From Roseateles sp. YR242 (GTDB taxonomy: Bacteria; Pseudomonadota; Gammaproteobacteria; Burkholderiales; Burkholderiaceae_C): a stretch of 64,000 nt of DNA. The position numbers and the translations under genes are program-made. A model generated the notes under the pieces. That model ran no database searches and was not told the DNA's origin. It was given only the letters and a program-made list of their open reading frames with translations. Positions 1-8,569 of the stretch are shown here, one piece after another. Each line of letters starts with the position of its first letter. The stretch's first letter is position 1. Location: the NCBI RefSeq assembly GCF_900109745.1, contig NZ_FOAV01000001.1, positions 124,001-188,000 on the forward strand, in the 5' to 3' direction.

Positions 1-907
1 CCCCACCCACACGGGCGACCAGGTCATCGCCCCGGCATTGCTGCAGCAGCCGCTCCGCCACGGTCTTGAGCACCTGGTCCCCGGCGCTGTGCCCATGGTG
101 GTCGTTCACCGGCTTGAAGTCGTCCAGGTCAAACACCAGCACGCTGTACAGGCTACCCTCCACCTCGGCCACACGCCGCTCCAGCCCCCGGCGGTTCGCC
201 AAGCCGGTGAGCAGATCACGGTCGGCCTCCGCCTGCAGCCGCTCCAGCCCGGTACGGCTGATGCCCACCAGCTTGGCTGAATAGGCCAGGGTCCAGATGA
301 TGAAGGCCACGTAGGCACTGAGCGCAGCCGCCGCCCACCACTGCAGGGCATGCAAGGTCGCATCCCGGTCCGCGCGGCGGGCTGCGAGCAGGCGCTGCTC
401 CTCGTGCTCCAGGGCGCCCAGCAACTCGCGAAGGCGCTTGCTGGCGTCGATGTTGACCCGCTCATGCAGCGAGCGCTGCAACGCCTCCACGCCGTCTCGC
501 CTGGCAATGACGTTCGAGCTTCGATACCACCCGAGAATTTCAAGCGTCTCCGAGGCCGCTTCCTGGGCACGCAGGGTCTGGGTCGGATTGTCGTTGACCA
601 CTTTTTCCAGGCGACCGGCGGCTTCGGCGGATTCCGTGGTGGCCTCCTGCAGGCGATCAAGGAACTCCGGCCGTGGGGCGATCGCGTAATTGCGCAGGGA
701 CAGCCCCCCGCGCAGCACGGACGCCCGGAGCGTGTTGATGTGCTCGATGACGTCGTAGGTATGGTCGACCCATCGGTCCGCCTCCCGGAACTTGACCACC
801 CCGCCGGCCAGCACGGCAGCCCCAAGGACCACCATCAACAGGGCGGCCGTCTGTGTGGCCTGAACGACCCGCGCAATGCGTCCAAGCGTGTTCTTCTGAG
901 ATTGCAT
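1..907 (-). CDS. Membrane-anchored diguanylate cyclase, 5' part only (GGDEF domain cut by window edge)
   Basis: Read on the minus strand from an ATG at 907, the frame stays open to base 1. It encodes an N-terminal membrane segment (about residues 15-37, ALLMVVLGAAVLAGGVV), a helical periplasmic region of about 170 residues whose layout resembles CHASE3 sensors, a second membrane helix (WWAAAALSAYVAFIIWTLAY), and the start of a GGDEF domain (DLLTGLANRRGLERR, VFDLDDFKPVNDHHGHSAGD). The window ends just after RVGG, so the catalytic GGDEF signature itself falls outside and activity cannot be judged. GGDEF enzymes make cyclic-di-GMP. The CHASE3 reading is tentative. Alternate-frame open frames here are shadows. 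Confidence 0.85.
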   Translation of the reverse strand, partial: MQSQKNTLGRIARVVQATQTAALLMVVLGAAVLAGGVVKFREADRWVDHTYDVIEHINTLRASVLRGGLSLRNYAIAPRPEFLDRLQEATTESAEAAGRLEKVVNDNPTQTLRAQEAASETLEILGWYRSSNVIARRDGVEALQRSLHERVNIDASKRLRELLGALEHEEQRLLAARRADRDATLHALQWWAAAALSAYVAFIIWTLAYSAKLVGISRTGLERLQAEADRDLLTGLANRRGLERRVAEVEGSLYSVLVFDLDDFKPVNDHHGHSAGDQVLKTVAERLLQQCRGDDLVARVGG

Positions 908-1075
908 AGTGGGTTGTCGGATCCCGCCACAGGGCAACGATGCCACGATTCTGCTACGCATTTCATGTTGCCCAGCCCGCCACTGGCCCGCCTCAGCCAC
1001 CATTCGCCGCACCAACCGCCCACCCGGCCGGTGGCCCGCCAGACTGCCACCGTCCCCACTTTTTCCGAGACAACG

Positions 1076-1744
1076 ATGAAAGCCTGGCTTCGTTCCAACC
1101 GCGGGTTCCTGGTATTCCTGGCGGGTTTCCTCTTCTTCCGGACGGCCGTCGCCGACTGGAACCCGGTGCCCAGCGGCTCCATGCGGCCCACCATCCTGGA
1201 GGGCGACGTGGTGTTTGTGGAACGCATCGCCTACGACTGGAAGCTACCGCTGACCGACGTGTCGCTGTTTCGAGTGGCCAACCCGCAGCGGGGCGACGTG
1301 GTGGTGTTCAGCTCGCCGCGTGATGGCACACGGCTGATCAAGCGCATCGTGGCCGTGCCGGGTGATGAGGTCGAGGTGCGCAACGACGTGCTGGTCATCA
1401 ATGGCCAGCCTGCCACCTACAGCGCCCCCCAGTGGCTGGAGGAGACGGTCGCGCCCGGCGTTCACCTGCCCGCCGTGCGGGAGGTGGAAGAGTTGCTGGG
1501 GCAGCGCCGGCTGGTGCAGCAGTTGCCCGGCGTAGCCAGCCGGCGCAACTTCGGCCCCTTGAAGCTGGCCACGGACGAATTCTTCATGATGGGGGACAAC
1601 CGCAACAACAGCGAGGATTCCCGCGCCATCGGCCCCGTGCCCCGGCGGCTGATCACCGGGCAGGCGCGGCGGTTGCTGGTCTCGGCGGACATCACCGCAC
1701 ATTGGGCGCCGCGTTGGGAACGCTTTGGTGCGGCGCTGCGCTGA
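1076..1744 (+). CDS. lepB: Signal peptidase I
   Basis: A 222-residue type I signal peptidase (S26), which cleaves Sec and Tat signal peptides at the outer face of the inner membrane. The catalytic serine lies in PSGSMRPTI near residue 35 and the general-base lysine in RLIKRIVAVPGDEVE. The box E motif GDNRNNSEDSR is intact. A single N-terminal membrane anchor (GFLVFLAGFLFFRTAVA) precedes the serine. The ATG at 1076 is chosen because the protein then starts MKAWLRSNRGF directly before the anchor; the much longer frame upstream overlaps the divergent cyclase gene and is not credible. The protein is shorter than two-anchor enterobacterial LepB. Whether it is the main housekeeping enzyme or a second copy cannot be told from this window. 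Confidence 0.93.
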   Translation: MKAWLRSNRGFLVFLAGFLFFRTAVADWNPVPSGSMRPTILEGDVVFVERIAYDWKLPLTDVSLFRVANPQRGDVVVFSSPRDGTRLIKRIVAVPGDEVEVRNDVLVINGQPATYSAPQWLEETVAPGVHLPAVREVEELLGQRRLVQQLPGVASRRNFGPLKLATDEFFMMGDNRNNSEDSRAIGPVPRRLITGQARRLLVSADITAHWAPRWERFGAALR

Positions 1745-1823
1745 CGCCTGAAGCCCGGTCTGGTTTGGTCGGGGCCAGACGTTCAACCGCGTCCACCGTC
1801 AGCGCCCGGGTCTGCGCCCTGCG

Positions 1824-2432
1824 TTGGGGCCGGCGCCGTGCAAGTTATGCTGGCGCGTCCTGCATCCGAGAGCCTGCGTTTTGTCCCGCCTGATCTGTTT
1901 CAACAAGCCCTATGGCGTCCTCAGCCAGTTCACCGCCGAAGGTCGCTGGAAGGGGCTGAAGGAATTCATCGACCTGCCCGGCGTGTACCCGGCCGGCCGG
2001 CTGGACGCGGATAGCGAAGGTCTGCTGCTGCTGACCGATGACGGCCAACTGCAGCAGCGCATCTCGGCCCCGCGTTTCAAGATGGACAAGACCTATTGGG
2101 TGCAGGTGGAGGGCTCGCCGGAGGAACCGGCATTGGACAGCCTGCGACGCGGCGTGGTGCTCAATGATGGCCCCACCCTGCCGGCCCAAGTCCGGCTGCT
2201 GAGCCCGGCGCCGGAACTCTGGCAACGTGACCCGCCCGTGCGTGCGCGCAAGACCATCCCCACGGCCTGGATCGAGGTGGTGATCCACGAAGGGCGGAAC
2301 CGCCAGGTGCGGCGCATGACGGCCGCTGTCGGCCTGCCCACCCTGCGCCTGGTGCGGGTGGCGATCGGGCCCTATCGGCTCGATGACCTGCAACCCGGTA
2401 CGTGGCGCGAAGCCGCCGTTCCCGGCCGCTGA
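1824..2432 (+). CDS. rluE: 23S rRNA pseudouridine synthase, RluE-like
   Basis: An RsuA/RluB/E/F-family pseudouridine synthase without an S4 domain, the arrangement expected of RluE (23S rRNA U2457 in E. coli). The catalytic aspartate is in [17 protein letters not shown]. The conserved substrate-loop motif [20 protein letters not shown] is in the C-terminal half. The core begins [14 protein letters not shown]. Two starts are possible: ATG at 1824, which adds about 19 non-conserved residues, or TTG at 1881, which gives a protein beginning directly at the conserved core. The upstream residues look non-homologous, so the later start may be real. Gene length fits the family (about 180-200 residues). 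Confidence 0.92.
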   Translation: MGPAPCKLCWRVLHPRACVLSRLICFNKPYGVLSQFTAEGRWKGLKEFIDLPGVYPAGRLDADSEGLLLLTDDGQLQQRISAPRFKMDKTYWVQVEGSPEEPALDSLRRGVVLNDGPTLPAQVRLLSPAPELWQRDPPVRARKTIPTAWIEVVIHEGRNRQVRRMTAAVGLPTLRLVRVAIGPYRLDDLQPGTWREAAVPGR

Positions 2433-2488
2433 AACCACCGAGACAGGGCCGACCCGTGTCAGGCGGCACGTTTCGGGCCGGGCGGTGT

Positions 2489-2767
2489 CTAATTCTTGCG
2501 CCGCTGCTGGACGATCAGCGCCAGAAACACCACCGCCGCAGCCAGGCTGGTGTAGCCGCTGTAGTTCACCAGCCCCAGTGACCAGCCCCACGCGCCCACC
2601 ACCACCGCCAGGCATCCCAGCAACAGCAGCCCGCCCACGGTTCGCAGCAGTCGGGAGGTGGTCGTCGGCAGCTCCTTGCCGAACACATCCGACTGCGCCC
2701 GGTCCGTCGCCAACGCCAGCGCGGCGAAGGCCACGATGCAAATCAGCAGACAAGCCAGGTGAGTCAT
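2489..2767 (-). CDS. DUF3325-type small membrane protein of iron-uptake operon
   Basis: A 92-residue protein with three hydrophobic helices (LACLLICIVAFAALALAT, GGLLLLGCLAVVVGAWGW, SLAAAVVFLALIVQQ). Size, topology and position after a PepSY membrane protein match the DUF3325 family that accompanies siderophore-uptake genes. Its ATG overlaps the stop of the upstream PepSY gene by 4 nt (ATGA), so translation is probably coupled. The biochemical role is not known. It is the last gene of a four-gene minus-strand operon running from 5080 to 2489. Confidence 0.8.
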   Translation of the reverse strand: MTHLACLLICIVAFAALALATDRAQSDVFGKELPTTTSRLLRTVGGLLLLGCLAVVVGAWGWSLGLVNYSGYTSLAAAVVFLALIVQQRRKN

Positions 2768-4515
2768 CGCCCGCCCTCCCCGCCGGGCTGAAGCGCCAGT
2801 CCTGCATGAGCGGCGGCATCGGTAGCGCGTACAGGTGAGAGCCCGGCCGGGAATTCGGCCGCCACCGTCGGTTTGGCTGCAGGTTCAACCGCATGCGCAG
2901 GTGCTGCGACGCGGCGTGCCTTTGGCACCGGTTGGTGTCTGGGCACATGCCGCGCCGTGCGGATGGCCAGCCAGGCCAGCAATGCAGCGAGCACCCAGAA
3001 CATCAGCTCCACGCCGACAAAGACCCAGTCCCCCCGCGCCGCACTGCGCCACATCGGCCGGTCAGTGGTCAACGCATTGACCACCGGCAGCAGCGCCAAT
3101 GCGGCCGCACCGGCCCAGAACAATTCGATCCAGGCCCGCTTGGCCGGCCGCAGCACCGCATGCGCCAGCGACAGCGCCCAGACGATGAAGACCACATGCA
3201 CCTCCCACTCACTCCGCTGCGCCATCTCCAGCGGCAGCAGCCGGTTGGCCCACAGCATCGCAGTCATGGCCAGGGGCAGGCCCGCGATGGTGGCAATGTT
3301 CAATCGCTCGACCAGACGGAAGCCGACATATGGCTTGTGCGGGTCGGGCAACTGTTGTCGGCGCTTGACCGTCCACATCACCAGCCCGCTGCCGACCATC
3401 GCCGTGCCCGCCAGGCTGACGATGAAATACAGCCACCGGGTGGCATCGTCACCAAATCGGCCCAGGTGCAGGCCATACATCACACCGCGGGTCTCGGCAG
3501 CGGCGCCGACGGCGTTCTTGTCCTCCACCAATTGGCCGGACACACCGTCAAACAGCAGGTATTGCGGACTCATGGAAACACGGCCGTTCTCGCCGCGGGT
3601 CACAGCCACGCGCGCGGACGCATCACCCGGGTTGGTGGCGGTCACACGGGCCACGCTGTTCGGCCCCCAGTGGCGCTCGGCCTCGCGCACCATCGCTTCG
3701 ACCGAGGCCAGCGGCGCAGCCTGGCCGGACGGTGGCCCCGGCTGGATGAAGGCATTCAGCTCCGCCGTCAGTTGCTTCTTGAGTGCCGGCGAATCGATGC
3801 CGGCCTGCTCGCCCCAGGGCATGTACATCGCCATCAGGGTCACCAGCCCCGTATAGGTGATCATCAGGTGGAAGGGCAGCCCGAACACGGACAGCGCGTT
3901 GTGCGCGTCCAGCCAGGAGCGCTGGCCCTTGCCCCACCGGAAGGTGAAGAAGTCCGTGAAGATCTTCTTGTGGGTGATGACGCCGCTGACGATCGCCACC
4001 AACATGAACATGGCAGCCAGCCCCGCCAGCCACCGGCCCCACAGCACCGGCATGTAGTGGAACTGGAAGTGGAAGCGGTAGAAGAACTCGCCCCCCAGCG
4101 TCTCGCGCGAGGTCACCTTCTGGCCGGTCTGGGGGTCGAAGTTGGCCTCCTTGAACGCGCGGCGGGCGCCGTCCTTGGGCGGCACGCGCCAGAAGGCGTT
4201 GGCGACGTTGTGGCGGTCATCCGTCAGGCGCATGCTCCATTGCGTCGTACCCGGCGCCAGCGTCTGGAGCTCCTTCGCAATGCGGCCGGCCACCACGGCC
4301 GGCGCGGGCGCCTCGGCCTGGTGGGCAATTTCCGGGCGCATCCATTGCGACAGCTCTTCCTTGAAGTAGCTGACGGTGCCGGTCAGGAACATCGCAAACA
4401 GCACCCAGCCCAGCAGCAGGCCGGTCCAGATGTGCAGGTCCGACATGGTCTGGCGGATGCCACGCGCTTGAGGCGCGGGTTGGGAAGCCGCAACGGCGGG
4501 GCGATCAACACTCAT
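2764..4515 (-). CDS. PepSY-associated transmembrane protein (putative ferric-siderophore reductase)
   Basis: A 583-residue inner-membrane protein of the PepSY-TM family. The first helix follows the motif DLHIWTGLLLGWVLFAMFLT. A conserved SGVITHKKIFTDFFTFR stretch and a histidine-containing helix (HNALSVFGLPFHLMITYTG) follow. Further helices are near residues 370-395 and in the C-terminal third (HVVFIVWALSLAHAVLRPAKRA), with a Pro/Ala-rich tail. Conserved intramembrane histidines suggest heme binding, and some relatives (FoxB, PiuB-like) are implicated in periplasmic reduction of ferric siderophores. It lies between DUF3649 and DUF3325 genes with 4-nt overlaps on both sides, the usual neighbourhood of a TonB-dependent siderophore receptor. 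The reductase role is inferred from the family. Confidence 0.88.
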   Translation of the reverse strand: MSVDRPAVAASQPAPQARGIRQTMSDLHIWTGLLLGWVLFAMFLTGTVSYFKEELSQWMRPEIAHQAEAPAPAVVAGRIAKELQTLAPGTTQWSMRLTDDRHNVANAFWRVPPKDGARRAFKEANFDPQTGQKVTSRETLGGEFFYRFHFQFHYMPVLWGRWLAGLAAMFMLVAIVSGVITHKKIFTDFFTFRWGKGQRSWLDAHNALSVFGLPFHLMITYTGLVTLMAMYMPWGEQAGIDSPALKKQLTAELNAFIQPGPPSGQAAPLASVEAMVREAERHWGPNSVARVTATNPGDASARVAVTRGENGRVSMSPQYLLFDGVSGQLVEDKNAVGAAAETRGVMYGLHLGRFGDDATRWLYFIVSLAGTAMVGSGLVMWTVKRRQQLPDPHKPYVGFRLVERLNIATIAGLPLAMTAMLWANRLLPLEMAQRSEWEVHVVFIVWALSLAHAVLRPAKRAWIELFWAGAAALALLPVVNALTTDRPMWRSAARGDWVFVGVELMFWVLAALLAWLAIRTARHVPRHQPVPKARRVAAPAHAVEPAAKPTVAAEFPAGLSPVRATDAAAHAGLALQPGGEGGR

Positions 4516-4802
4516 GATGCAGAAACAGGCGCGGCGTTATGCCAAACGGACCAGGCAAAAGGCAGCAGCACCATGGCCGCGATGAACAACCCCACCCAGG
4601 CACGGGTGGCACTGCGCACGGCAAACACCCAGACCACGGCGCCGGCATACAGGGCAAAGCTGCCCAGCATGCCGCCGATGACGGCCTGCGGCCGGCTCAC
4701 CGGCAACGCCAGGACGGCCACGCTGAGCAGCGCGGCCAGCACATAGCCGCCGCCCATCGCGGCCACGATGCGCGAGATCAGCGGCAGCACGCGCAGCACC
4801 AT
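4512..4802 (-). CDS. DUF3649-type small membrane protein
   Basis: A 96-residue protein with three membrane helices (GGGYVLAALLSVAVLALP, GMLGSFALYAGAVVWVFAV, AWVGLFIAAMVLLPFAWSV). It matches the DUF3649 family, which lies between a TonB-dependent siderophore receptor and a PepSY protein in many proteobacterial iron operons. Its start shares a base with the stop of the receptor remnant upstream (TGATG) and its stop overlaps the PepSY start by 4 nt. Both junctions indicate tightly coupled translation that has survived loss of the receptor body. Function unknown. Confidence 0.82.
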   Translation of the reverse strand: MVLRVLPLISRIVAAMGGGYVLAALLSVAVLALPVSRPQAVIGGMLGSFALYAGAVVWVFAVRSATRAWVGLFIAAMVLLPFAWSVWHNAAPVSAS

Positions 4803-5080
4803 CAGAAGTCGAACGACGCCGACACCACCAGCGTGCGGCCGGTGGCGACGGTGGCGTAGGTGCCGCTCAGCAGCCAGTAGTGGCGGTCGAACACGTTGTC
4901 GATGTTGGCGCGCAGCACGGTCGGCACGCCGGCAATGCTGGTCTTGTGACGAGTGCCGATGTCAGCGCGGGTCCTCGCGTGGGCCACACTCGCGCCCAGA
5001 AGCGAATTCATGGCCAGCGCCATCGGCTGACGGGCAGCTTTGAACTGAGGATGTTCGGGACGAAGAATTCGTGAGGTCAT
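4802..5080 (-). pseudogene. TonB-dependent siderophore receptor remnant: signal peptide fused in frame to last barrel strands
   Basis: An intact 92-codon frame whose two ends belong to one receptor type with the middle missing. Residues 1-35 look like a receptor signal peptide (QPMALAMNSLLGASVAHA). Residues from about 38 onward (GTRHKTSIAGVPTVLRANID, then NVFDRHYW and RTLVVSASFDF) are the typical final strands of a TonB-dependent siderophore receptor, including the terminal aromatic residue. Such receptors have about 700-800 residues, so some 600-700 codons including the TonB box, plug and most of the barrel are absent, without breaking the frame. It keeps the normal operon-leading position and a Fur-box match 46 bp upstream. 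No transport function is possible; a short exported peptide may still be made. Confidence 0.85.
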
Positions 5081-5406
5081 GGTCAGTCAAGCGGCAACTC
5101 ATCAACAATCGCGATGAATTCGCATATGCGAATATTTCTCATCTTAGAGCTTGAACGATGAACATCGGTAAACCGCTGTGCGAATGGAGGACGGTTTGCC
5201 CCAAGCGTCGTCAAGGCGGGAACGCCTCTGCGAACGCGATGTGACCGGCCCGAGACAGATCGCGGCGGGACACCACCGGTAACAGGTGACTTTCGGACAG
5301 CGCGGTTTGCCACCTGGATGCCGTTCGAGTCACGCAGAGGCCTTGATGCGCCTGTAAGCTGATGGCGTTGCCCGACCCACGGTTCAACATCGTTCCCCAT
5401 GTTTTC
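5081..5406. other. Divergent intergenic region with Fur site
   Basis: This 326-bp gap separates the iron operon (minus) from the MscS gene (plus). Apart from the Fur box at 5126-5142 I see no gene. A 116-codon minus frame across it has no recognisable features and overlaps the MscS start. Two copies of CGGTTTGCC occur near 5190 and 5303 without evident meaning. Confidence 0.5.
5126..5142 (-). promoter_or_regulatory. Fur box
   Basis: Read on the minus strand the site is ATGAGAAATATTCGCAT, which matches the betaproteobacterial Fur-box form ATGAGAATAATTCTCAT at 14 of 17 positions. It lies 46 bp upstream of the receptor-remnant start codon, as expected for iron-repressed control of the whole 5080-2489 operon. 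The match is seen in the sequence; binding is inferred. Confidence 0.75.
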
Positions 5407-6018
5407 ATGAGCAAGTTGATTCAATCCCTGCACGACTTCCTGCCCGTCTGGGCTTCCGACTGGCTGGACATCCTGGTGCCCCTGATCGAGGTCGCATTGA
5501 TTGGCCTGGCAGCCTGGCTGGTCATGCGGGTGGCCCGCCAGGTCACGCGTCGGTTGACCAGCGCCTACGCGCTACCGCTGAAGCTGGCCGCGCTGTTCCT
5601 GCGGTCCGTGGGGGTGGTGGTGTACGGCTGCGCACTGTTGTGGGCGCTGGCACGGCTGGGCGTCTCCGGCGCCGTGCTGTGGACGGCCTTTACCGGATTT
5701 GCCACGGTGGGTGCGGTCGCTTTCTTTGCGGCATGGAGTGTGCTCTCCAACCTGTTCTGCGCGCTGCTGATCTACATCACCCGCGCCTTTCGGGTGGGCG
5801 ATGTGGTGGAGCTGCTGGAATCCGGCGACAAGGCAGGGGTGAAGGGCCGGGTGCTGGAAATCAACCTGGTCTACACCACGCTGCTGGAAAGCGGGGATTC
5901 GTACAGCGGCACCAGCCTGCAGCTGCCCAACGCCCTGTTCTTCCAACGCGCATTGCGGCGCTGGCACGGTGCCGCAGCCGATGAGGGCGCCCCACCGGAG
6001 CCGCCGATCCGGATTTGA
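5407..6018 (+). CDS. Small mechanosensitive ion channel, MscS family
   Basis: A 203-residue MscS-type channel. Hydrophobic helices are at about residues 18-42 and 62-86, followed by the pore-lining TM3 rich in Ala/Gly (GFATVGAVAFFAAWSVLSNL) and the beta domain (FRVGDVVELLES, GRVLEINLVYTTL, LPNALFFQRALRRW). The protein ends shortly after the beta domain, so most of the alpha/beta cytoplasmic vestibule of E. coli MscS (286 residues) is missing; short MscS proteins of this shape occur in the family. ATG 5407 is preferred to the ATG at 5362 because it places MSKLIQSLHDFLPVW at the N-terminus, as in homologues. It probably releases solutes under hypo-osmotic shock. Confidence 0.85.
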   Translation: MSKLIQSLHDFLPVWASDWLDILVPLIEVALIGLAAWLVMRVARQVTRRLTSAYALPLKLAALFLRSVGVVVYGCALLWALARLGVSGAVLWTAFTGFATVGAVAFFAAWSVLSNLFCALLIYITRAFRVGDVVELLESGDKAGVKGRVLEINLVYTTLLESGDSYSGTSLQLPNALFFQRALRRWHGAAADEGAPPEPPIRI

Positions 6019-6152
6019 CAGCTCGGGGCGCACGCGCAGCCCGGCCCACGTCTGAAGACCCCCGCTTCTATCCGCCTTTTTGTAGAGGACGGAATGACGG
6101 ACACCGCCTATCGTCCCCTGGCTTGGGGGCAGGCGGGGATGTGCAGAGTCCC

Positions 6153-6165
6153 TTGACCTGATCAA
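6153..6165 (+). promoter_or_regulatory. Imperfect FNR/Anr-like half-palindrome
   Basis: TTGACCTGATCAA lies about 90 bp upstream of the cytochrome/oxidase operon. It has both TTGA and TCAA arms, but the spacer is 5 nt where FNR-family sites have 6. It may be a weak or degenerate oxygen-control site. Confidence 0.25.
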
Positions 6166-6254
6166 TGGCAGGGTTTTCACCGACCCACGGTGGCAACTTC
6201 ATTTGCTGAACTCAGCGGTAAGAAAGCTTTGCATAGCTCGACAAAGGCAACGCA

Positions 6255-6971
6255 ATGGCGGGTCGCTCCACGATGGCGGTTTTCCTGTTGATGGTCGCGC
6301 ATGCCGCCTGGGCCGGCCCCGGCGATGCGGATGCCGTCCCCGCCTTCCAGCGCATGGATTCGATGGAGGCGCGTGTGCAGGGCTGCGTCACCTGCCACGG
6401 CCAGAGCGGCCAGGGCACCAACAATGGCTACTACCCGCGCATTGCCGGGAAGCCGGCCGGTTATCTCTACAACCAGTTGGTGGCCTTTCGGGACGGCACT
6501 CGCCATTACGCCCCGATGAATTACCTGGTCGCGTACCTGCCGGACGCGTATCTCAAGGAGATGGCGGACTACTTCTCCCGCCAACGCCCCCCATTCTCGC
6601 CATCCACCGCGCCACCGGCCGCGCCCGAGATCTTGAGCCGGGGCGGCACGCTGGTGTCTGCCGGGGATGCCAAGCTGGGTGTACCCGCCTGCATCGCCTG
6701 TCATGGCAAAGGTCTGACCGGCATGGCACCGGGCATTCCAGGCCTGGTGGGGCTGCGGCAACCCTACATTGCCGCGCAGCTGGTGCGCTGGAAAGTCGGT
6801 GACCGCCATGCAGCAGCACCAGACTGCATGGCCCGCATTGCCAACAAGCTGACCGATGCCGACATCACGGCGGTGTCCTCCTGGCTGGCCACCGTCCCTG
6901 CGCCGGAAGACCCCTCACCGGAGTCGCCGAACCTGGTCCGTATGCCCTTGGCCTGCGGCAGCCAGAGGTAA
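6255..6971 (+). CDS. Diheme cytochrome c (c4-like), periplasmic
   Basis: A 238-residue exported cytochrome with a signal peptide (STMAVFLLMVAHAAWAGPG) and two heme-c sites, CVTCH near residue 47 and CIACH near residue 146. The GYLYNQLVAFRDGTRHY region and the repeated two-domain plan resemble cytochrome c4/c553-type electron carriers. It is the first gene of a six-gene plus-strand operon; the next cytochrome begins 3 nt after its stop. It probably delivers electrons to the heme-copper oxidase encoded downstream. Unusually, the C-terminus carries a third cysteine (PLACGSQR), and another occurs in APDCMARI. Start chosen at ATG 6255 with an AAAGG sequence just upstream. Confidence 0.9.
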   Translation: MAGRSTMAVFLLMVAHAAWAGPGDADAVPAFQRMDSMEARVQGCVTCHGQSGQGTNNGYYPRIAGKPAGYLYNQLVAFRDGTRHYAPMNYLVAYLPDAYLKEMADYFSRQRPPFSPSTAPPAAPEILSRGGTLVSAGDAKLGVPACIACHGKGLTGMAPGIPGLVGLRQPYIAAQLVRWKVGDRHAAAPDCMARIANKLTDADITAVSSWLATVPAPEDPSPESPNLVRMPLACGSQR

Positions 6972-6974
6972 GCC

Positions 6975-8276
6975 ATGAAAAGCAAGTTCGCCATTGCATT
7001 GGGCTTCCTGGTGGTGCTCATGGCCGCCGCCATCGGTTTCTACATCCATGCGGTCTACCGGCCCTTGCCATCCACGGGCAAAGGCCCACGCGGCGCCGAG
7101 ACACCGGACGCGACCACTTCGCTCATTGCCAAGGGCGAATACCTGGCCCGCATCGGCGATTGCGTGGCCTGCCACACCGACCCTGGCGGGAAGGTGTTCG
7201 CCGGCGGCCGTGCCATGGCGACGCCGTTCGGCCCGCTCTACACCCCCAACATCACACCGGACGATGAGACCGGCATTGGCGCGTGGTCGGCCGATGACTT
7301 CTACCGGATGATGCACACCGGCATTTCGCGGGACGGCACCCTGCTCTACCCGGCCATGCCCTTTGCCAGCTACACCAAGGTGACGCGGGATGACTCGGAT
7401 GCGATGTACGCCTATCTGATGTCCGTCAATCCGGTGAAACAGAAGAATCGGCCCCATGAATTGCGCTTCCCCTACAACCAGCGGGAATTGCTGGTGGGCT
7501 GGCGCACGCTTTATTTCTCCGAAGGAGAGTTCAAGAGCGATCCCGCCAAGGACGCGACCTGGAATCGCGGCGCCTACCTGGTCCAGGGCCTCGGTCATTG
7601 CGCCATGTGCCATACCGCCGTCAATCGGCTGGGCGGCTCCAGCGAATCTCAGGCCTTCGAGGGCGGCATGATCCCCAACCAGAACTGGTATGCGCCCTCG
7701 CTCACCTCCAACCGTGAGGCGGGCCTGGGCAACTGGTCCATCAAGGAGATCAAGGACCTGCTGCAGGCCGGCGCTTCTGACCGTGGCACCGTCTACGGCC
7801 CCATGGCGGAAGTCGTTTATCACAGCCTGCAGTACATGACGGATGCCGACGCCGAGGCCATGGCCGTCTACCTGAAGGACCTGCCCAAGCGGGACGCGGA
7901 GCCGCCGCCCACCAGCCAGGCCCGCCTGGTGCAGCCCGCCGTGATGGAGCTGGGCCGCAAGACCTACGACAAGCAATGCGCCATGTGCCATGGCGCCGAG
8001 GGCAAAGGCTCGCCCCCCGGCTTCCCGCCGCTGGCAGGCAATCAATCCATCACCATGCCTTCGCCGGTGAATTCCATTCGCATGGTGCTCAATGGGGGCT
8101 ACCCGCCGGGCACCTACCGCAACCCACGCCCACACGGCATGCCGCCGTTCAATCACATCCTCAATGACGAGGAAGCGGCGGCGGTGGTGACCTACATCCG
8201 GGTGGCCTGGAACAACGCCGGTACGCCCGTCTCGCCGACGCAGGTGAATGAACTCCGCAAGCTTCTGCCGGAATAA
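6975..8276 (+). CDS. Triheme cytochrome c, membrane-anchored (alcohol-dehydrogenase cytochrome-subunit-like)
   Basis: A 433-residue protein with an uncleaved-looking N-terminal anchor (FAIALGFLVVLMAAAIGFYI) and three CxxCH heme sites: CVACH near residue 63, CAMCH near 213 and CAMCH near 336. The three-domain plan, with TPNITPDDETGIGAWS and MPFASYTKVTRDD motifs, resembles cytochrome subunits of membrane-bound alcohol/gluconate dehydrogenases. No dehydrogenase flavin or PQQ subunit is encoded nearby; the gene sits in an oxidase operon, so it more likely passes electrons from quinol or other cytochromes to the CuA subunit. The AGAGG sequence before ATG 6975 supports the start. Confidence 0.9.
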   Translation: MKSKFAIALGFLVVLMAAAIGFYIHAVYRPLPSTGKGPRGAETPDATTSLIAKGEYLARIGDCVACHTDPGGKVFAGGRAMATPFGPLYTPNITPDDETGIGAWSADDFYRMMHTGISRDGTLLYPAMPFASYTKVTRDDSDAMYAYLMSVNPVKQKNRPHELRFPYNQRELLVGWRTLYFSEGEFKSDPAKDATWNRGAYLVQGLGHCAMCHTAVNRLGGSSESQAFEGGMIPNQNWYAPSLTSNREAGLGNWSIKEIKDLLQAGASDRGTVYGPMAEVVYHSLQYMTDADAEAMAVYLKDLPKRDAEPPPTSQARLVQPAVMELGRKTYDKQCAMCHGAEGKGSPPGFPPLAGNQSITMPSPVNSIRMVLNGGYPPGTYRNPRPHGMPPFNHILNDEEAAAVVTYIRVAWNNAGTPVSPTQVNELRKLLPE

Positions 8277-8338
8277 CGGACGGCATCACGGGCGGACCAA
8301 CGAACCCAATAGCGGCTGGAATAACGCAAGGAACCCGT

Positions 8339-8569
8339 ATGGAGCGAGAACGCGCAAGGTCATCCGCATCGGGAACCACCCGGACGCCGGCACAGCCACT
8401 GCCACAGACCCCGGCACAGAAGGCGGACGAAGACCGCAAGGTCGATGAGATCGTCCGTGCCGGCCCGTCCGGTGCCTTTGCGGTGGCGGGCCTGGCCACC
8501 GCCATTGTCGTGGCCCTGTACCTGGGGTTCTATCTGTTGGTCTACCTGCCTCGCGGAGCCATGCAATGA
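8339..8569 (+). CDS. Small single-span membrane protein of oxidase operon
   Basis: A 76-residue protein: a charged, Pro/Thr-rich N-terminus of about 40 residues, then one membrane helix (AVAGLATAIVVALYLGFYLLVYLP). The stop overlaps the CuA subunit start by 4 nt (ATGA). An AAGGAA sequence lies just ahead of ATG 8339. In ba3-type oxidases a single-helix accessory (subunit IIa) is encoded next to subunits I and II, so this may be the equivalent. That assignment rests on position and topology only. Confidence 0.7.
   Translation: MERERARSSASGTTRTPAQPLPQTPAQKADEDRKVDEIVRAGPSGAFAVAGLATAIVVALYLGFYLLVYLPRGAMQ

Noticed and set aside
2893-4746. 617-codon open frame antisense to the PepSY gene
   Set aside because: His/Gln/Arg-rich with no domain; the opposite strand encodes a clear membrane protein.
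5083-5433. 116-codon minus frame upstream of the receptor remnant, considered as the missing receptor N-terminus
   Set aside because: It has no signal peptide or plug motif, covers the Fur box and overlaps the MscS start.
6153-6165. Confident FNR site before the oxidase operon
   Set aside because: The spacer between TTGA and TCAA is 5 nt, one short; kept only as a low-confidence element.
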